The notes beneath the pieces were generated by a model. It had not been told where the DNA came from, made no database searches, and was given only the letters and a program-made list of their open reading frames with translations. The translations under genes were made by a program, and so were the position numbers. Shown here piece after piece: positions 1-11,390 of a DNA stretch of 64,000 bases. Every line of letters starts with the position of its first letter. Position 1 is the first letter of the stretch. Source of the stretch: Centroberyx gerrardi (lineage: Eukaryota > Chordata > Actinopteri > Beryciformes > Berycidae); NCBI RefSeq assembly GCF_048128805.1, contig NC_136016.1, forward strand, positions 9,669,501 through 9,733,500. Reading direction: 5' to 3'.

Positions 1-350
1 TTTTTATTACTAAAAAGCCAGTCTTCTTACTTTGGACATATGCACAACATAGTGTAAGCTAAAGTGTTAGCATGGAGCTTCTGAGCAAATCCTTAGTGTC
101 TGTTCTCATCTCTTAACAGCTAAGGTGACCAACTGTACAATTTCCCCAAAAGCTTTGTATATTCCTTCAAAATCGAATTTGAATTAGATTAGCAGTGTTC
201 TAATGCAAAAATGTTTTATTATTGCCATTCCAGCATGGCCACCCAGTGACTGCCAACCTCACCCCCCTTCCCCCCCTCACCTCCCCAGCCCCTCCCACTC
301 CTCCCTGCTGTGCCTGGCTGCTCTTGTTTGACCTTTGCCCTCGCTTGCAG

Positions 351-2393
351 GTGGGCGGAGCAGGTGTCCAGAGTTGGCCAATAACAATCAGGGCGTCGCC
401 CTCTGTGACACGCCCTCTTTGGGGTTGGATAATGAGCAGGCTCCCGACAGCCGATTCGCCGGTGAGTGGCAACCTATCGAACATGGACCAATGAGAGCTG
501 AGGACTGGGCATGAGGGTTTTGGACCGGGCGTAGATTGAGGGGAGGGGGGTGAGAGGAGAGGAAAGGTGGGTGGGGGGGGGTAACAGAGAAACATAATGC
601 ATGAGTAGAAGTAGGAATATGTGAGGCAGAAGAAGAGACAGGACTATCAGGGAGGATTGACGACATATTAGCTTGCTCAGCTAACATGATAATGTCAATT
701 AAGGTAGGAGGGAAGCAAGCGAAGTTCTTCATATTTTTGTAAGAATGTTTAACTGGGACCGACCTGCTTTTCAGACGCTAATGTTCTCTAAGCAACTATC
801 TAGAGAGCTGTAGGTATTGACCCGTTGTAGGATATTTGCCCAGCATGAAGAACTGGAGCCTTCAGCCTTCCTTCTTCTCTTCATCCCTACCCTTTGGTGT
901 TGTGGTGCTTCATTGTTGTTGTTTTATCAGTAGTGGGTAGCTGTGCACTCTCTCCCTCCTCTCCCCTTAGCAAAAGCCCTGGTGTGTGTGTGTGTGTTTA
1001 AGTGTGTGTCTGACAGGGGGACGTATTTCGACGCGAGTGCTTTTTGCATGCCGTTCTTTGTGTGTGTGTATGTGTGTGGTTGTGTGTGTGTGTCTGGTCC
1101 ATCCCAGAGTTCAAGTTCATGTTCAGCGTCTGCCAGCTCCGAGCCGCTTTGCCAAACATCTGCAACTCATTCTTATACCCCTTCATGTCCTGTCCTATCC
1201 CTCTCTCCCCTAATCCTCCTCCCTGCTTCGTACATGTTTACCCTGCAGTGCTTGATGGGTTGCTGTGATGAGAGCCAAAGGCGTTAAACTTGATTCAAAA
1301 TTAGGTTATAGCTTTATTAACACATCATTAACTCACGCTTAAAGTGACAATGCGAGGTGTTGAAGTCAAGTTATCTTGGGTTCAAACTCTCTGTATATCA
1401 ACCAGACGGCCTTAGCTCTGCATCACCCTCGTAGCTCCCCGCCTCTTATCCACCCGAACCCCGATCTCCCCTCATTCCCTTGAACCCTTTGGTTTTATAT
1501 CGTGGATGTTGTGCGATGTATTCTCTTTGTGTGTCGTAAAAGTGTTCTGTTATCTCTCTCTCTCTTTGTTTCTCTCCTTTTCCCGTCATTTCATCTTCTG
1601 CTGTCTTTTCCTGGACATTGTCCTTCTCCCTTCTCTCTCTCTCCTCTGTCTCTCTCCCTTCTTTCGCTTTCTTTCGGATGGACAGATGAGGATTCGTGCC
1701 CAGTGCACATTGAGGACTAGGTATGGAGTTACGGCTAGCTGGTAGATCAGACTCCAGGGTCACATATTGTAGTTTTCCTTTATCTTGCACTGTAATAATA
1801 ATAATAATCGCTCCTCTTTTAACTCCTAGTATTAGCTGTCTAGCATGAGTCAGTAGTATTTAGATTACAGCTCCCTTTTTCTGCATATACAGTGTAATTT
1901 AGTAAATATCAAATCAAATATAGTTAAAATTTGATGCAGCCTATTTTATTGCTGTTTCTAGGCTTATTCTTAATCTACCTTGATTTAAGAAAAATAGCTT
2001 AAAACTTGAGAAAAATAATCCATTGCAAACAGAAATTAAAGGATAGTCTCCCTCTGTTCTTGTAGTATTCATCATTTCCAAATCCCAACTCATAGTCCCA
2101 AACCAGTCGCCTTCATGAGTATGACAAAGCAACATTCACTCCAGAGACATGAGGTGCCAGACACGGTGACCCTCAGTGTTAATGTGCATGCAGCCTGGTA
2201 GAGAACCGCTATCCTTCAGTACGCTTCAGTCCACTATCCTGCGTTTCCTTCTCGTTGGAAGTTAAGTTGCGCTGGTGAAATGCAGCCAAGTCCCAAAGGA
2301 GTTTGTTGTAGTTTCCTCTAGATGGCGACAGTAGGACATAAACCCAAAGCCTGTTATTAAGCAGAGGTATTTATTCCCTCTTTTCTCTCTCTC

Positions 2394-2424
<31 letters not shown>

Positions 2425-2580
2425 CGTCCAGGTCTGATGTACCTCAGGGTCTACAGGCCAGTTTTGGAGCCCCTCCCCCACCACGCCTCCACCAGCAATA
2501 TCAACCTGGAGGAGCAGGGGGCGGAGACGAGGGACGGCCAGAGTCCTAAACACCCCCGCCGCGGACCACTCATTGTGTAG
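351..2580 (+). CDS. Possible 3' end of an unrecognised upstream gene (two exons)
   Basis: I do not recognise this protein. A candidate exon at 351-461 lies between an acceptor (…cttgcag) and a strong donor (gtgagt). It is open in the frame that reads CPELANNNQGVALCDTPSLG and ends with one base of a codon. A candidate terminal exon at 2432-2580 follows a long pyrimidine (TC)n tract and begins with two codon bases, so the phases match. It reads on through LMYLRVYRPVLEPL to a stop at 2578-2580 and is Pro/His/Arg-rich. A different acceptor at 1690 would give a short acidic ending (EDSCPVHIED, stop at 1718-1720) in the same phase. Supporting evidence is only splice signals, matching phase and protein-like composition. 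It could also be UTR or non-coding. Confidence 0.3.
2383..2425. repeat. (TC)n microsatellite / polypyrimidine tract
   Basis: Almost pure TC dinucleotide tract directly before the candidate acceptor at 2431. It would act as the polypyrimidine tract if the exon at 2432-2580 is real. Confidence 0.9.
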
Positions 2581-2586
2581 TACAAA

Positions 2587-2597
2587 ACACACACACA

Positions 2598-2644
<47 letters not shown>
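2587..2644. repeat. (AC)n microsatellite
   Basis: Nearly pure AC dinucleotide repeat just after the candidate stop codon at 2578-2580, with one GT interruption near its start. Confidence 0.95.
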
Positions 2645-2647
<3 letters not shown>

Positions 2648-4176
2648 AACTTATCCGTCCAGTGTCAGCTCTCCTTACCCTGCCATAGTGCTGCATCGCT
2701 GGATACTGTACTCGCTGAACAGGGAACCCCTCCCCACCCGTCCACCCGCCACCAAACATCTCCTGGGCTGAATATGATTGTCGTTGCTGGCGCTGGAGCT
2801 CGTCTTCTCCAGACCGGAAAGAGGAGGGAAGAGGAACGGAATGGCATCACCTCTCCATCATCTGTGCACTTTTATCACACAGGAGCTCCTTTACTCGTGT
2901 GGGAGTAACTACCATCAAATTAGCCTGTTGCTACGTTAACCTATCTGCATTTATTTATCTGTATTACCTGTTGGTCAGACCAATGACAGCTGTGTGTTAT
3001 GGCACTATCTTTGTAAAACACATGCTGCTCCTCTCCTCTCTCTATTACCAGCCAAACAGTCAGGGGCTACTGTGATCGGCAATCGGATTTAATATTAATG
3101 TACTTCTTCTCTGTTATATGTTGAATGAGTGGTCGGACACTATAAAAGTCAGCTACACCGGACTACCTTACCAAACTGGACTGAACCGGCTGACTCCTGT
3201 CTTTGGATCCGGGAGCTCCAGTCCTGGTTTCGCATGCAGCTTTCTGATATCTCCACTCACTTCTACTTAACGCTTCTCATTTCCCGCCGCGATTCTTACT
3301 CCATGACAACCTGCTCTGAATGTGAATCAGCAAGTAGTCGGACTTGTGAGGTGGTGGACGAGCCCTGAAACGGTGGACCATTGGCCAAAAAAATCGACAG
3401 AAACGGACTGTAACAGAGACGGGAGTCTCGCACAGAATGTACGACGAGGACGACGAACAGGGAAATTGCAGAAGGGGAATGTACAGGGAATGTGTATTTT
3501 TTTTTTTCTAGGTTGTCAAATTAGAATAACCTGCGAATTTGTGAACTTTGACACACGCAGCCCCCACCCCACCCACCCACCCACCCCCACCGCAACACGT
3601 CAGCCTCCCCCTCTGCAGCCCCATCTTAGCATGTCAGTATTATCTTAGACTGGAAATCAAACAAAGTACCACCAAGCAATAAAGATGCCTAAGCTGCATC
3701 CGCTCCTTATCTCCTCATGTAGGTAGAAGAAAACTCATATCTGCAGTTCTCAACAAAGAGAACCCGTGTTTGCACTGGCCGGCTACATTCACACATTCAG
3801 ATATTTCAATGTGTTTTTTTTTTTTAATTTGCTATTGTAAGGGACTTATGGCGAGACTACGTCCTACGGTGAATTGGTAAAGCCCGAACGTCAGATTTAG
3901 GCCACACTGTGGTTAGCTGGCATTTTGTTCACCCTCTTATTCCCTAATATACCAAGCCCTGCGCTGTGCAACAGACGGGGCAGCGAGCCCTTTTCTCCTC
4001 GTTTTTGTGAAAACTTTAGTTGGTTTGATTTTGTATAACTTTAGTGTATAGCTCACCTGTTGTTGATGTTCTATGTTCTGTGTTTTATTTGTTGCAAAAC
4101 ACTGTGTTGTTTATTATAATGTGGATGATAATATGTGAAAATTAGTAATGGTTTACACACACATGCGCACGTGCAT

Positions 4177-4178
<2 letters not shown>

Positions 4179-4224
<46 letters not shown>

Positions 4225-4239
4225 ATACACATAACTGAA
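4179..4239. repeat. (AC)n microsatellite
   Basis: Long AC dinucleotide tract passing into (ACACAT)n at its 3' side. Confidence 0.95.
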
Positions 4240-5475
4240 AAGGGACGATATCAACATTTAATGCACTATTAGCTGTTTCCTAGACGACACACTTTGCGGT
4301 GCATGAGGCGATAGTAGAGTAAGCATGTTAGTCTAGGTCAGTCTGCACCCTTCTGTAGAATACTTAACGATGGATCACTGCACACACCCGCTGGGAACTT
4401 CAAAATGGAACACCTCCATATCGTTCTGTAACGTCATATATTGGTTGCTGGCACCCTACTCCCTTGGCCGTACTGCTGAGGTCAAGAGTACTGCACTATA
4501 TTCAAGTATTCAAGGTGTCATGTTACCCAACAGCGATTTTGTGCACAAGACGCTCTCAAGATGAACCCTCCTCTTTTACAGCGCTGCAGACAGTCACTCA
4601 TTTGATCTCAGAACGTGTAGACGAAGCCATCCTCTAGCATCGATCGCAGTATGATATCAAAGGAAACGGGTCCCGATCCGCCAAGGCCCCACTTTTCTAG
4701 AATTGAGATTGAAAATGTCAACGAAAAACATCAGAAGAACAATAAAGTTTTTGCAACGAAACAGCCGCCTCTTTGATGTGGGACTGATTGATATGCTGTT
4801 AAGAGTTATGTTGATATAAGAAGAGGGCGGATTTGTAAATGAGGGCGGGGCGGTGTTTTGGTTCATGGTGCAGAACATGGGAAGCTTCATTTCAACTCCA
4901 GGACCTGACCTAACATGGTCATGATCACTGAAACTCCCTCCTCCAATTAATCACTTTGCAACCACTGTGACCTCTGGTATTCAGCATTTTCTCCCCAGAG
5001 AGCTCAACAGTTATTTTTACAAACAGACATAATTACATCTTTAAAAATGTCGTTATTTGTCTACTAGGCTTTGTTTGCATATGAGTTGGAAGAAGAGGTT
5101 TTTAGATTAGGCTTTCAAAACTAAAGTAAGTGAGGTGTGGTGACTACGGGTCCCCAGATAAGCCAATATTGGTAGATTGATTGTTCATGAGCTTCTATAG
5201 AGGTACAGTACGTGCACCAACATGAAGATATTTTATGAAAAATCACTTAAATACTACATTAAATCACTTACAAAAGGAGACATTTCATATTAATAATAAA
5301 TGATCCTTCTTGCTCAGATTGGCTGTGGGTGTAGGCTGGTGATGAGAATGAGTGGCTGTTAATGGGGACAATGTGCATCATGTCATTACTGTGGTTTTTT
5401 TGGTGATCATGTTCCACTGTAATCAAATTGCACTCACATATTACAGTAAATGTCTCATTTGTAACTGTCCAGAGA

Positions 5476-5513
5476 AACACACACACACGCACAGACACAC
5501 ACACACACACACA
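5476..5513. repeat. (AC)n microsatellite upstream of gene 1
   Basis: Imperfect AC repeat (with CGCACAG interruption) immediately upstream of the region that gene 1 shares with gene 2. Confidence 0.9.
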
Positions 5514-5542
5514 TACAAGTGCACAGGCACACTCTCTGACCT

Positions 5543-6029
5543 GATGCAATCTCACCAGTGTCATATCTTTAACAGTGTAATTGTTGTGAGGAGGCACTCA
5601 GTTCATATTATCTCTCCTTTCAGACGGACAGATCCTTTCCTCCTGTCCTGCCTCAGTCTGCTTGAGCTGTAACTCATCTGTCACTTGGCCTTTAAACCAA
5701 TCACATTCATTCTCAGCAGCCTCAATGATCAAGCCTAAACCTAATATATATTATATATATAGCATCTCCTGCCTCCCTCCTCTTGTTCTTCCCCTGTTAC
5801 CCAATAACAATGTCCATGCTGTTCGCTGTGGGAGGGATTTCTCATCTCAGGCAATGAGATCAAAAGAAAGGCTCTGTCGTTCATTTTGCTCAGCCCTCCT
5901 CTATGTGAACTCAATCAAAGGACATAACAGTGTGGATCTGGTGTTATTGCAGCAGCACAGTCTCAGTAACACAGACAGCACAGAGGAGACAGAGACACAC
6001 ACTCATCACACAGGCTGTTAGCTGCAGTC
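5543..6029 (+). promoter_or_regulatory. Promoter and 5' UTR region of channel gene 1
   Basis: This stretch is closely similar to 14342-14774 in front of gene 2. The similarity starts abruptly near 5543/14342, which marks the edge of the gene 1/gene 2 duplication. A TATA-rich run lies at 5743-5761. A block at about 5818-5850 (…ctgtgggagggatttctc) and a second at about 5868-5895 (ctctgtcgttcattttgc) have recognisable counterparts upstream of genes 3-5, which suggests a conserved core promoter or start region. The transcription start cannot be fixed from sequence alone. Confidence 0.45.
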
Positions 6030-9000
6030 ATGATGCGTGTTGCTTTCCTCCTCCTGCCCTTCCTCACAGGTAAGATATATATTATGCTGTGTGCTGTATG
6101 AGGTGTGTTTACCTGTTTAAACCTCTTAAAAGTCTCTTGTGAGGGGGAGTGGTGATCTCAGGTATGAATAGACCATAAGGTTTGTTATTTAAACATCAGC
6201 CTATGCGCTTCATCCGCTAATACATTTGTCTTCTTCAGGGACAAAGGCAGGGAAGTCTTCATGATGCCATTAGTTGCTATGTCCTTGTTTTCCCTTCATA
6301 TTAGCTCTGTTTACATATGATATGTGAACTGTTTGAGGATGTGGAAGAGTTAACCGATATAATGGTGCGGTCAAACTTCTCTGACAATTCCTCCTTTGTC
6401 TCCCATTATTCACCATGACTTTTTTAGTTGTTTCACAGCACCGTCTTTTTTTTTTTTTTTTTTTGCCATGCTTGATAGAGGACAGAAGAGAGCTTTTAAC
6501 AGTGGGGAGAAAGGAAATGGGCTCCAAATGGGCCAGAAATCCAGAAACCACCTCTTGTCATAACATCTACCTTTGAAAAATGTATACAGAAGATAAGGAT
6601 AATTGCTCTCTGTCGGCCAGCTAGGAATACATCATGTTTAGTTCTGATTTTGTGACTAACATATGAAAAAGGGAGTGCACAGAACTCAGACAGCAACAAA
6701 TACAATGAGTAGTACAGTACAGTGAGTAGAAAAGCAGCATCATCTTCTCTTATTAATGAATAACTTATTGAGCTTTTAAACATATTTTCTCTGGTCACTG
6801 CTGTAATCTAGATGGGGTGTCTTCTCAGAAAGTGTGCAGTTACCAGGACGTCCTAGACTACCTGAACCTGACCAAAAGTAATGAGGTGTTTACATTGACG
6901 CGGCCCGTTCTGGACCACACACACCCCACCATGATAAAACTGGATGTCATCCTCTATTCCATTCTGGCTGTGGTAAGTAGTATGTGTGTGTGTGTGTGTG
7001 TGTGTTGTCTGATATATGTCTGTTAAGTGCTGGCACATAAGTGATGTGTGTATGCAGACGGTTGTGAGGTTACGGTTAGTGTGTATATGTGGGTGTTCGC
7101 TGTAGTGTGCCTTCTTATATGTTTATATGTTTATTCATAGATTGAGAAAACCCAGACCTTCGTTCCTTTCATCTGGATATTAATGGTTAGTTGTCTCAAT
7201 GAATCATGATTATTTTATAAAGTATACATTATTTTCATTCAAAACATCCAAATATTTTCCTGCTAAGATGAAAATCACTCTCTTCTTTTCCTGTTGTTTC
7301 TTTTTGTCTTTGACTCCGTGTCGCTCACCTCTTATTCAATCTTTCATTTCCAATTTGTCGGTAACTCAGTCTTTCATTTGTTGGTAATTGAGCTCCAATT
7401 TTCTGTAGATGTGGACCAATGAGCGCATCTCTTGGGACCCTTCTGACTTCTGTGGAATCAAACAAGTTTCAATTCCCACAGAAATGCTGTGGAGACCGGA
7501 CCTCTTCATCTATGAAATGTGAGCTGAGCACATGCACATGCACATGCGCAGACTCACACACACATACATACATACATACAGTACTGTTCATGTTCATTTG
7601 CATATAAAAAGAGAGAACACCAAAAACTATTACATATTGTACAGGTAAGATAGAAAAACACCAAGAGGCTAATTGAAAATATAAGTTCAAGATGACTAAA
7701 ATTAAACTAAGTGTCAAAAACACTTAATAATGGAAAAGTAAGGAAAATATATTAAATTAGACCTAATGCGTTGCCTGAAATCAAAGGGAAGGTGACAGTG
7801 CGCTAGTAAATGGGATGCTGTGTGTGCGTTTGTGTGAGATGTAATTTACAGGCTCATATTTACTGATACTGGGTGAATTACAACACTGTTTGCTCAGTCT
7901 GAATACACAACGTGGTTATTACATTCATTATAGTCATTATAATCTAACATTTATCTTGCAGTTGTTCTAACAGGAGAAACACCACAATGTATTGATTCAA
8001 TGCATGACAAATGTCAAATGTGGTTGAAGATTTTGTGTATGTTTGTGTGATGTATGTGTATGTGTGTGTGTGTGTGTGTGTGTTGTCCCAGGACAGAGAA
8101 GGATGACGCTCCTCAGAGTCCCTACATTTATGTGTCCCATGATGGGACTGTGATTCTTGAGGAAGACATGAAGGTGGTCAGCACCTGTAAGATGGACGTC
8201 CACAAGTTCCCCTTCGACACACAGCGATGTAACATCACTGTTGGCTCCGCAATACACAGCGGTGAGGGAGTGAGCATTTGTGTGTGTGTGGCTTCAGACG
8301 GTCTGCACTGTGTTAACTGTATCCCTTCTTTCTTCCAATTCCCTGCCTACCTGGTTTCCCTTCATATCTCCCTCTCTCCGCTCCTCAGTCGATGAAGTGC
8401 GGCTCATCCCTGTCTCCAACTCGTCTCGGGCCACACAGTCTTCTCTTGAGTTGATGCTGACCCAGGGAGAGTGGGAGTTCCTCGATCTGTCAGTCACCAA
8501 CAACACTCTCAACTTCGATCGAGGACAGTTGGAACAATTAGTATACACTGTATGCAACCCAAGGACTTGAAGAGATAAACACAGGCTTCTGTTTTTGATT
8601 CCGACCCCCAAAACCTTTGTAGTTTCTGTTGCATATGGCAGATCCAGCCTGACCCTTGACCTTCTCCTCCTAGATCACCATGAGGAGGAGGCCCCTCCTC
8701 CATGTCATCAACTTTCTGTTGCCCATCCTGTTCTTCCTGTGTCTGGATCTGGCCTCATTCCTCATCTCAGATCATCGAGGGGAGAAGCTGGGCTTCAAGG
8801 TCACCGTGCTGCTGGCCATCTCAGTCCTGCTGCTCATCTTAAACGACATCCTGCCCTCCATGTCCGACAAGACTCCACTCATAGGTACAACGCACACTCA
8901 CACATTTAGCTTAACTGATTTCTTATTCATATCAGCCATAAGAGTACGTCTTTTTTATTTGTTTTCCTCCTCCCAGCGACCTACTGCATTGTGATTTTTG

Positions 9001-10126
9001 CTCTGATGCTGCTGAGTCTCTTGGAGACGATCTTGGTGACGTATCTGATGGAGAAAGACTCTCCATCCCAGGAGAACCTCAGCCTGAGGGACGACTGTGA
9101 GGACGAACAGGACAAAGACAAATCTCACAACTGTGACAGAGGTGAGACCCACTCTGGCAGAGGAAAGCTGATAAAATCCTGTACCAGGACAAGGATTACT
9201 GGGTGCTCCATCAATTCTGTTTTATAAATTGTGGGCTTTAGAGCTTTTCCCGATACTCTTTCTGGTGTTAATAGTTCTAATACATATGGTTTTAATATAT
9301 GATGATGAATCATATTGCTTGTGTTATCATTCATGTGTCAAACCTATGTTTTCAGAGGAGAAAAGACGGACTCTCTGTGCCTGCATCTGTGATGTGTCTG
9401 GTGGCGACGCATCATGTGAACTACTGCCTGTGGCTGAGGAGGTTAGGATTGTGTTGCTGTTGAATTATTTAACTTTTGTTATACTTCTTTGTTGAACCCC
9501 ATATCGTGTATCGAATCTCTACGATTCGATACGCGATATGGGGTTCATGATATGATACAACCATGATACGATGTAATAAATAAAAGTTTGACTGTGCAGA
9601 ATTATGTTTATTTCTGAGTCACAAATCTTTCTAGCGATGGCATTGGCTTCCTAGAATGTAAAAAACTATTTAAAAATGTTATTACAAAGTGCAAATAATA
9701 TAATTTGGATGGAGAGCTTGTGAAATTGTGATGGGTCATTTGTGATTACTACAGCAGAATAAAATGGAGCTAATATCACAATTAATTTTTCTGCCCCACG
9801 ATGCGTATTGTCACAGTTTTGTATTGCAGTAGATTGAATTTCGACATATCGTTCCATCCCTAACTTCAACGTTTTTCTGCCAAATCCATTCTGTGCAGGT
9901 TGGTAACAGCAGACAGTCAGGTGAGTCTGGTGTGTTACTGCTGATCCTGGAGGAGCTGAGGGAGCTGCAGAAAAGCCTGGCTCTGCTCCTCAGCAGCAAG
10001 CAGGAAGCAGGGAAGACCGGCTACTGGACCAGAGTGGCCAGAAGAATCAACACAGCTTTCTTCATTTTCTATGTCATCGCTGTCTCTCTTTTTCTAATCC
10101 TCATCTTTATAGGATGGAGCATTTAG
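6030..10126 (+). CDS. Channel gene 1: 5-HT3 receptor-like Cys-loop cation channel subunit, 10 exons, 458 aa
   Basis: Exons: 6030-6069, 6812-6972, 7141-7185, 7409-7518, 8092-8261, 8389-8549, 8674-8884, 8977-9141, 9356-9441, 9899-10126. All phases match, giving 1377 nt with no internal stop. The start is the first of two ATGs before a hydrophobic signal peptide. The product is a plasma-membrane pentameric channel subunit. Visible parts: N-glycosylation sequon N32; conserved Trp79 (loop D position); loop A Trp110/Glu118; Cys-loop C151-C165 around FPFD; M1 about 237-261; M2 about 268-289 with Glu266 (-1'), Leu276 (9') and Asp287 (20'), the cation-selective pattern; M3 about 301-324; MA-like amphipathic helix about 395-415; M4 about 436-456. 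The loop B Trp of 5-HT3A is replaced by Ala172, so a serotonin ligand is doubtful. Intron 3 uses the weak donor gttagt. Family certain; exact orthology not. Confidence 0.9.
9494..9862. mobile_element. Decayed MITE-like insertion in intron 9 of gene 1
   Basis: Intron 9 follows the gene 2 intron up to about 9490 and then departs. The inserted sequence starts with a near-perfect hairpin (9494-9546: 24-nt arms, 5-nt loop, one mismatch) and ends with atatcgttccatccctaa, which resembles the end of a fish non-autonomous DNA transposon. No clear target-site duplication was found, so the family is not assigned. Confidence 0.45.
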
Positions 10127-11390
10127 AGATGCTATGTCAATGTGGAGCATTACAAGTTTTTACCAGTTACCTGATATATTTTAGCCTGTGTATATTATAG
10201 ATCCTTTGTGCCAAAACATGTTCACAAGTTTTGTTTTGTTTGTTGTAGTTGTGTCTGTTTTCATTTGTGTTCCACTTTGTGACCAAGTTCAGTAGGCATT
10301 GTAACGTTTACAACCGTGTACAGTGTAATTTAAATTGAGATTGTGCATTTGTGTTATTGTGGATCTACTTTATCTGGTTCCCTTAGGTGAGATCATTTGC
10401 ACTCTAGATGCCCGAAATTGAAAGTGTTGTTGCAAGAGTATGCAGAGGAAAATATGATACAGTTGTCGCTCTTTAGGTTAAGACAATGCTTTAGTCAAAT
10501 TTTGCCACCCATATTTACATAGCCATTTTACCAGAAAACTACATTTTAAAAAAAAGAAAAGGATGTCACAATGATAAGTTATTTGAGATAGTTGGTTACT
10601 TTGTATACAAGAGTGGACACTGCCACTGTCACAGTTTACCTGCATTTGCAATTGTAAAATTCCCAAGCAATGATATTGATACTGATATTGGGTCAACATT
10701 TAAAAATCAAAGTCAGTTTAGGTTATCAAGCCACTGAAAAACACTCCCATACCAATCATCCAAATACTCTGCTGATTTGATTACAAGATCAAACTGCAGG
10801 CGCTCAAGCAATCTCAGCAATTCATATACTGTATACTGATGAGGATGAGTATTGGGGTCACTGTGCTCCTTTGTAGGATTTCAACTGCAAGTGAAGCACT
10901 CTCAGGCCAGTCAGTCTCCATTGTGGTCATTAAACTGTTGAGGTTCTGCACAATTGGCTGACTATCAGTAAGTTGTCAAAAGTTCAGCATAACATCCTTC
11001 ACTTGTGTGAGAGTTCCATTTGTTTGTCATCTCTAGTGCTTTTCCCCTGTCCAGAACCTGAACTAGATGTATTGAGGTTCTTCAAACTTTGAGAATATCT
11101 CAGATGTAGGAAGGAAGCTGTCAGGACTCCACAGTAATTGTGATACACTCCGTTTGCCTTACGAATCCACTAGAGCCTGTTGTATAGCAGATGATCTGAC
11201 TAACATGTTCTAGCCTAGTAGTGGTTGTTTACCTAACCAGGTGCAATTGATTACATATCCTGTGTAGCACATAGTAATGTGACAAATTTTACCATTTTGA
11301 TCAAGTCATAGTCTGTGACATTCACACACATGTAGTCCTTTTGCATCTTCTGCAGGGATATTGTGCTTCAGGATGCCTTCTTTGTATGCC
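10127..11390. other. 3' flank of gene 1 and intergenic DNA
   Basis: The first ~130 bp resemble the sequence after gene 2, so they are probably 3' UTR. No AATAAA was found close to the stop. Beyond that no coding exon or named repeat is supported. Some of it may be old mobile-element DNA. Confidence 0.4.

Larger units (their letters stand above)
2645..5540. other. Intergenic stretch without a supported gene
   Basis: Both strands were read and no convincing exon or recognisable mobile element was found. It contains a C-rich tract (about 3559-3615), short poly(T) runs (about 3496-3508 and 3815-3825) and an (AC)n microsatellite (4179-4239). Reading frames present are short and of low complexity. 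Confidence 0.5.

Noticed and set aside
1044-1268. Short frame after GT repeats (VWSIPEFKFMFSVCQ…)
   Set aside because: No splice signals fit, and its start is microsatellite sequence. Chance is the simplest explanation.
2573-2759. Reading frames of poly-(Cys-Val) or poly-(Thr-His)
   Set aside because: These are translations of CA/GT microsatellites.
4370-4890. Small frames on both strands in the 4.4-4.9 kb region
   Set aside because: They have no recognisable domain, no splice-site support and ordinary length for random sequence.
6030-10126. Assignment as glycine/GABA-A receptor or nicotinic receptor subunit
   Set aside because: M2 has Glu at -1' and lacks the Pro-Ala-Arg anion-channel pattern. 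The vicinal Cys pair of nicotinic alpha subunits is absent. The M2-M3 text fits the 5-HT3-like family best.
6030-10126. Naming the genes as specific htr3a or htr3b orthologues
   Set aside because: The family is clear but the paralogue relationships cannot be settled without a phylogeny, so no symbol is given.
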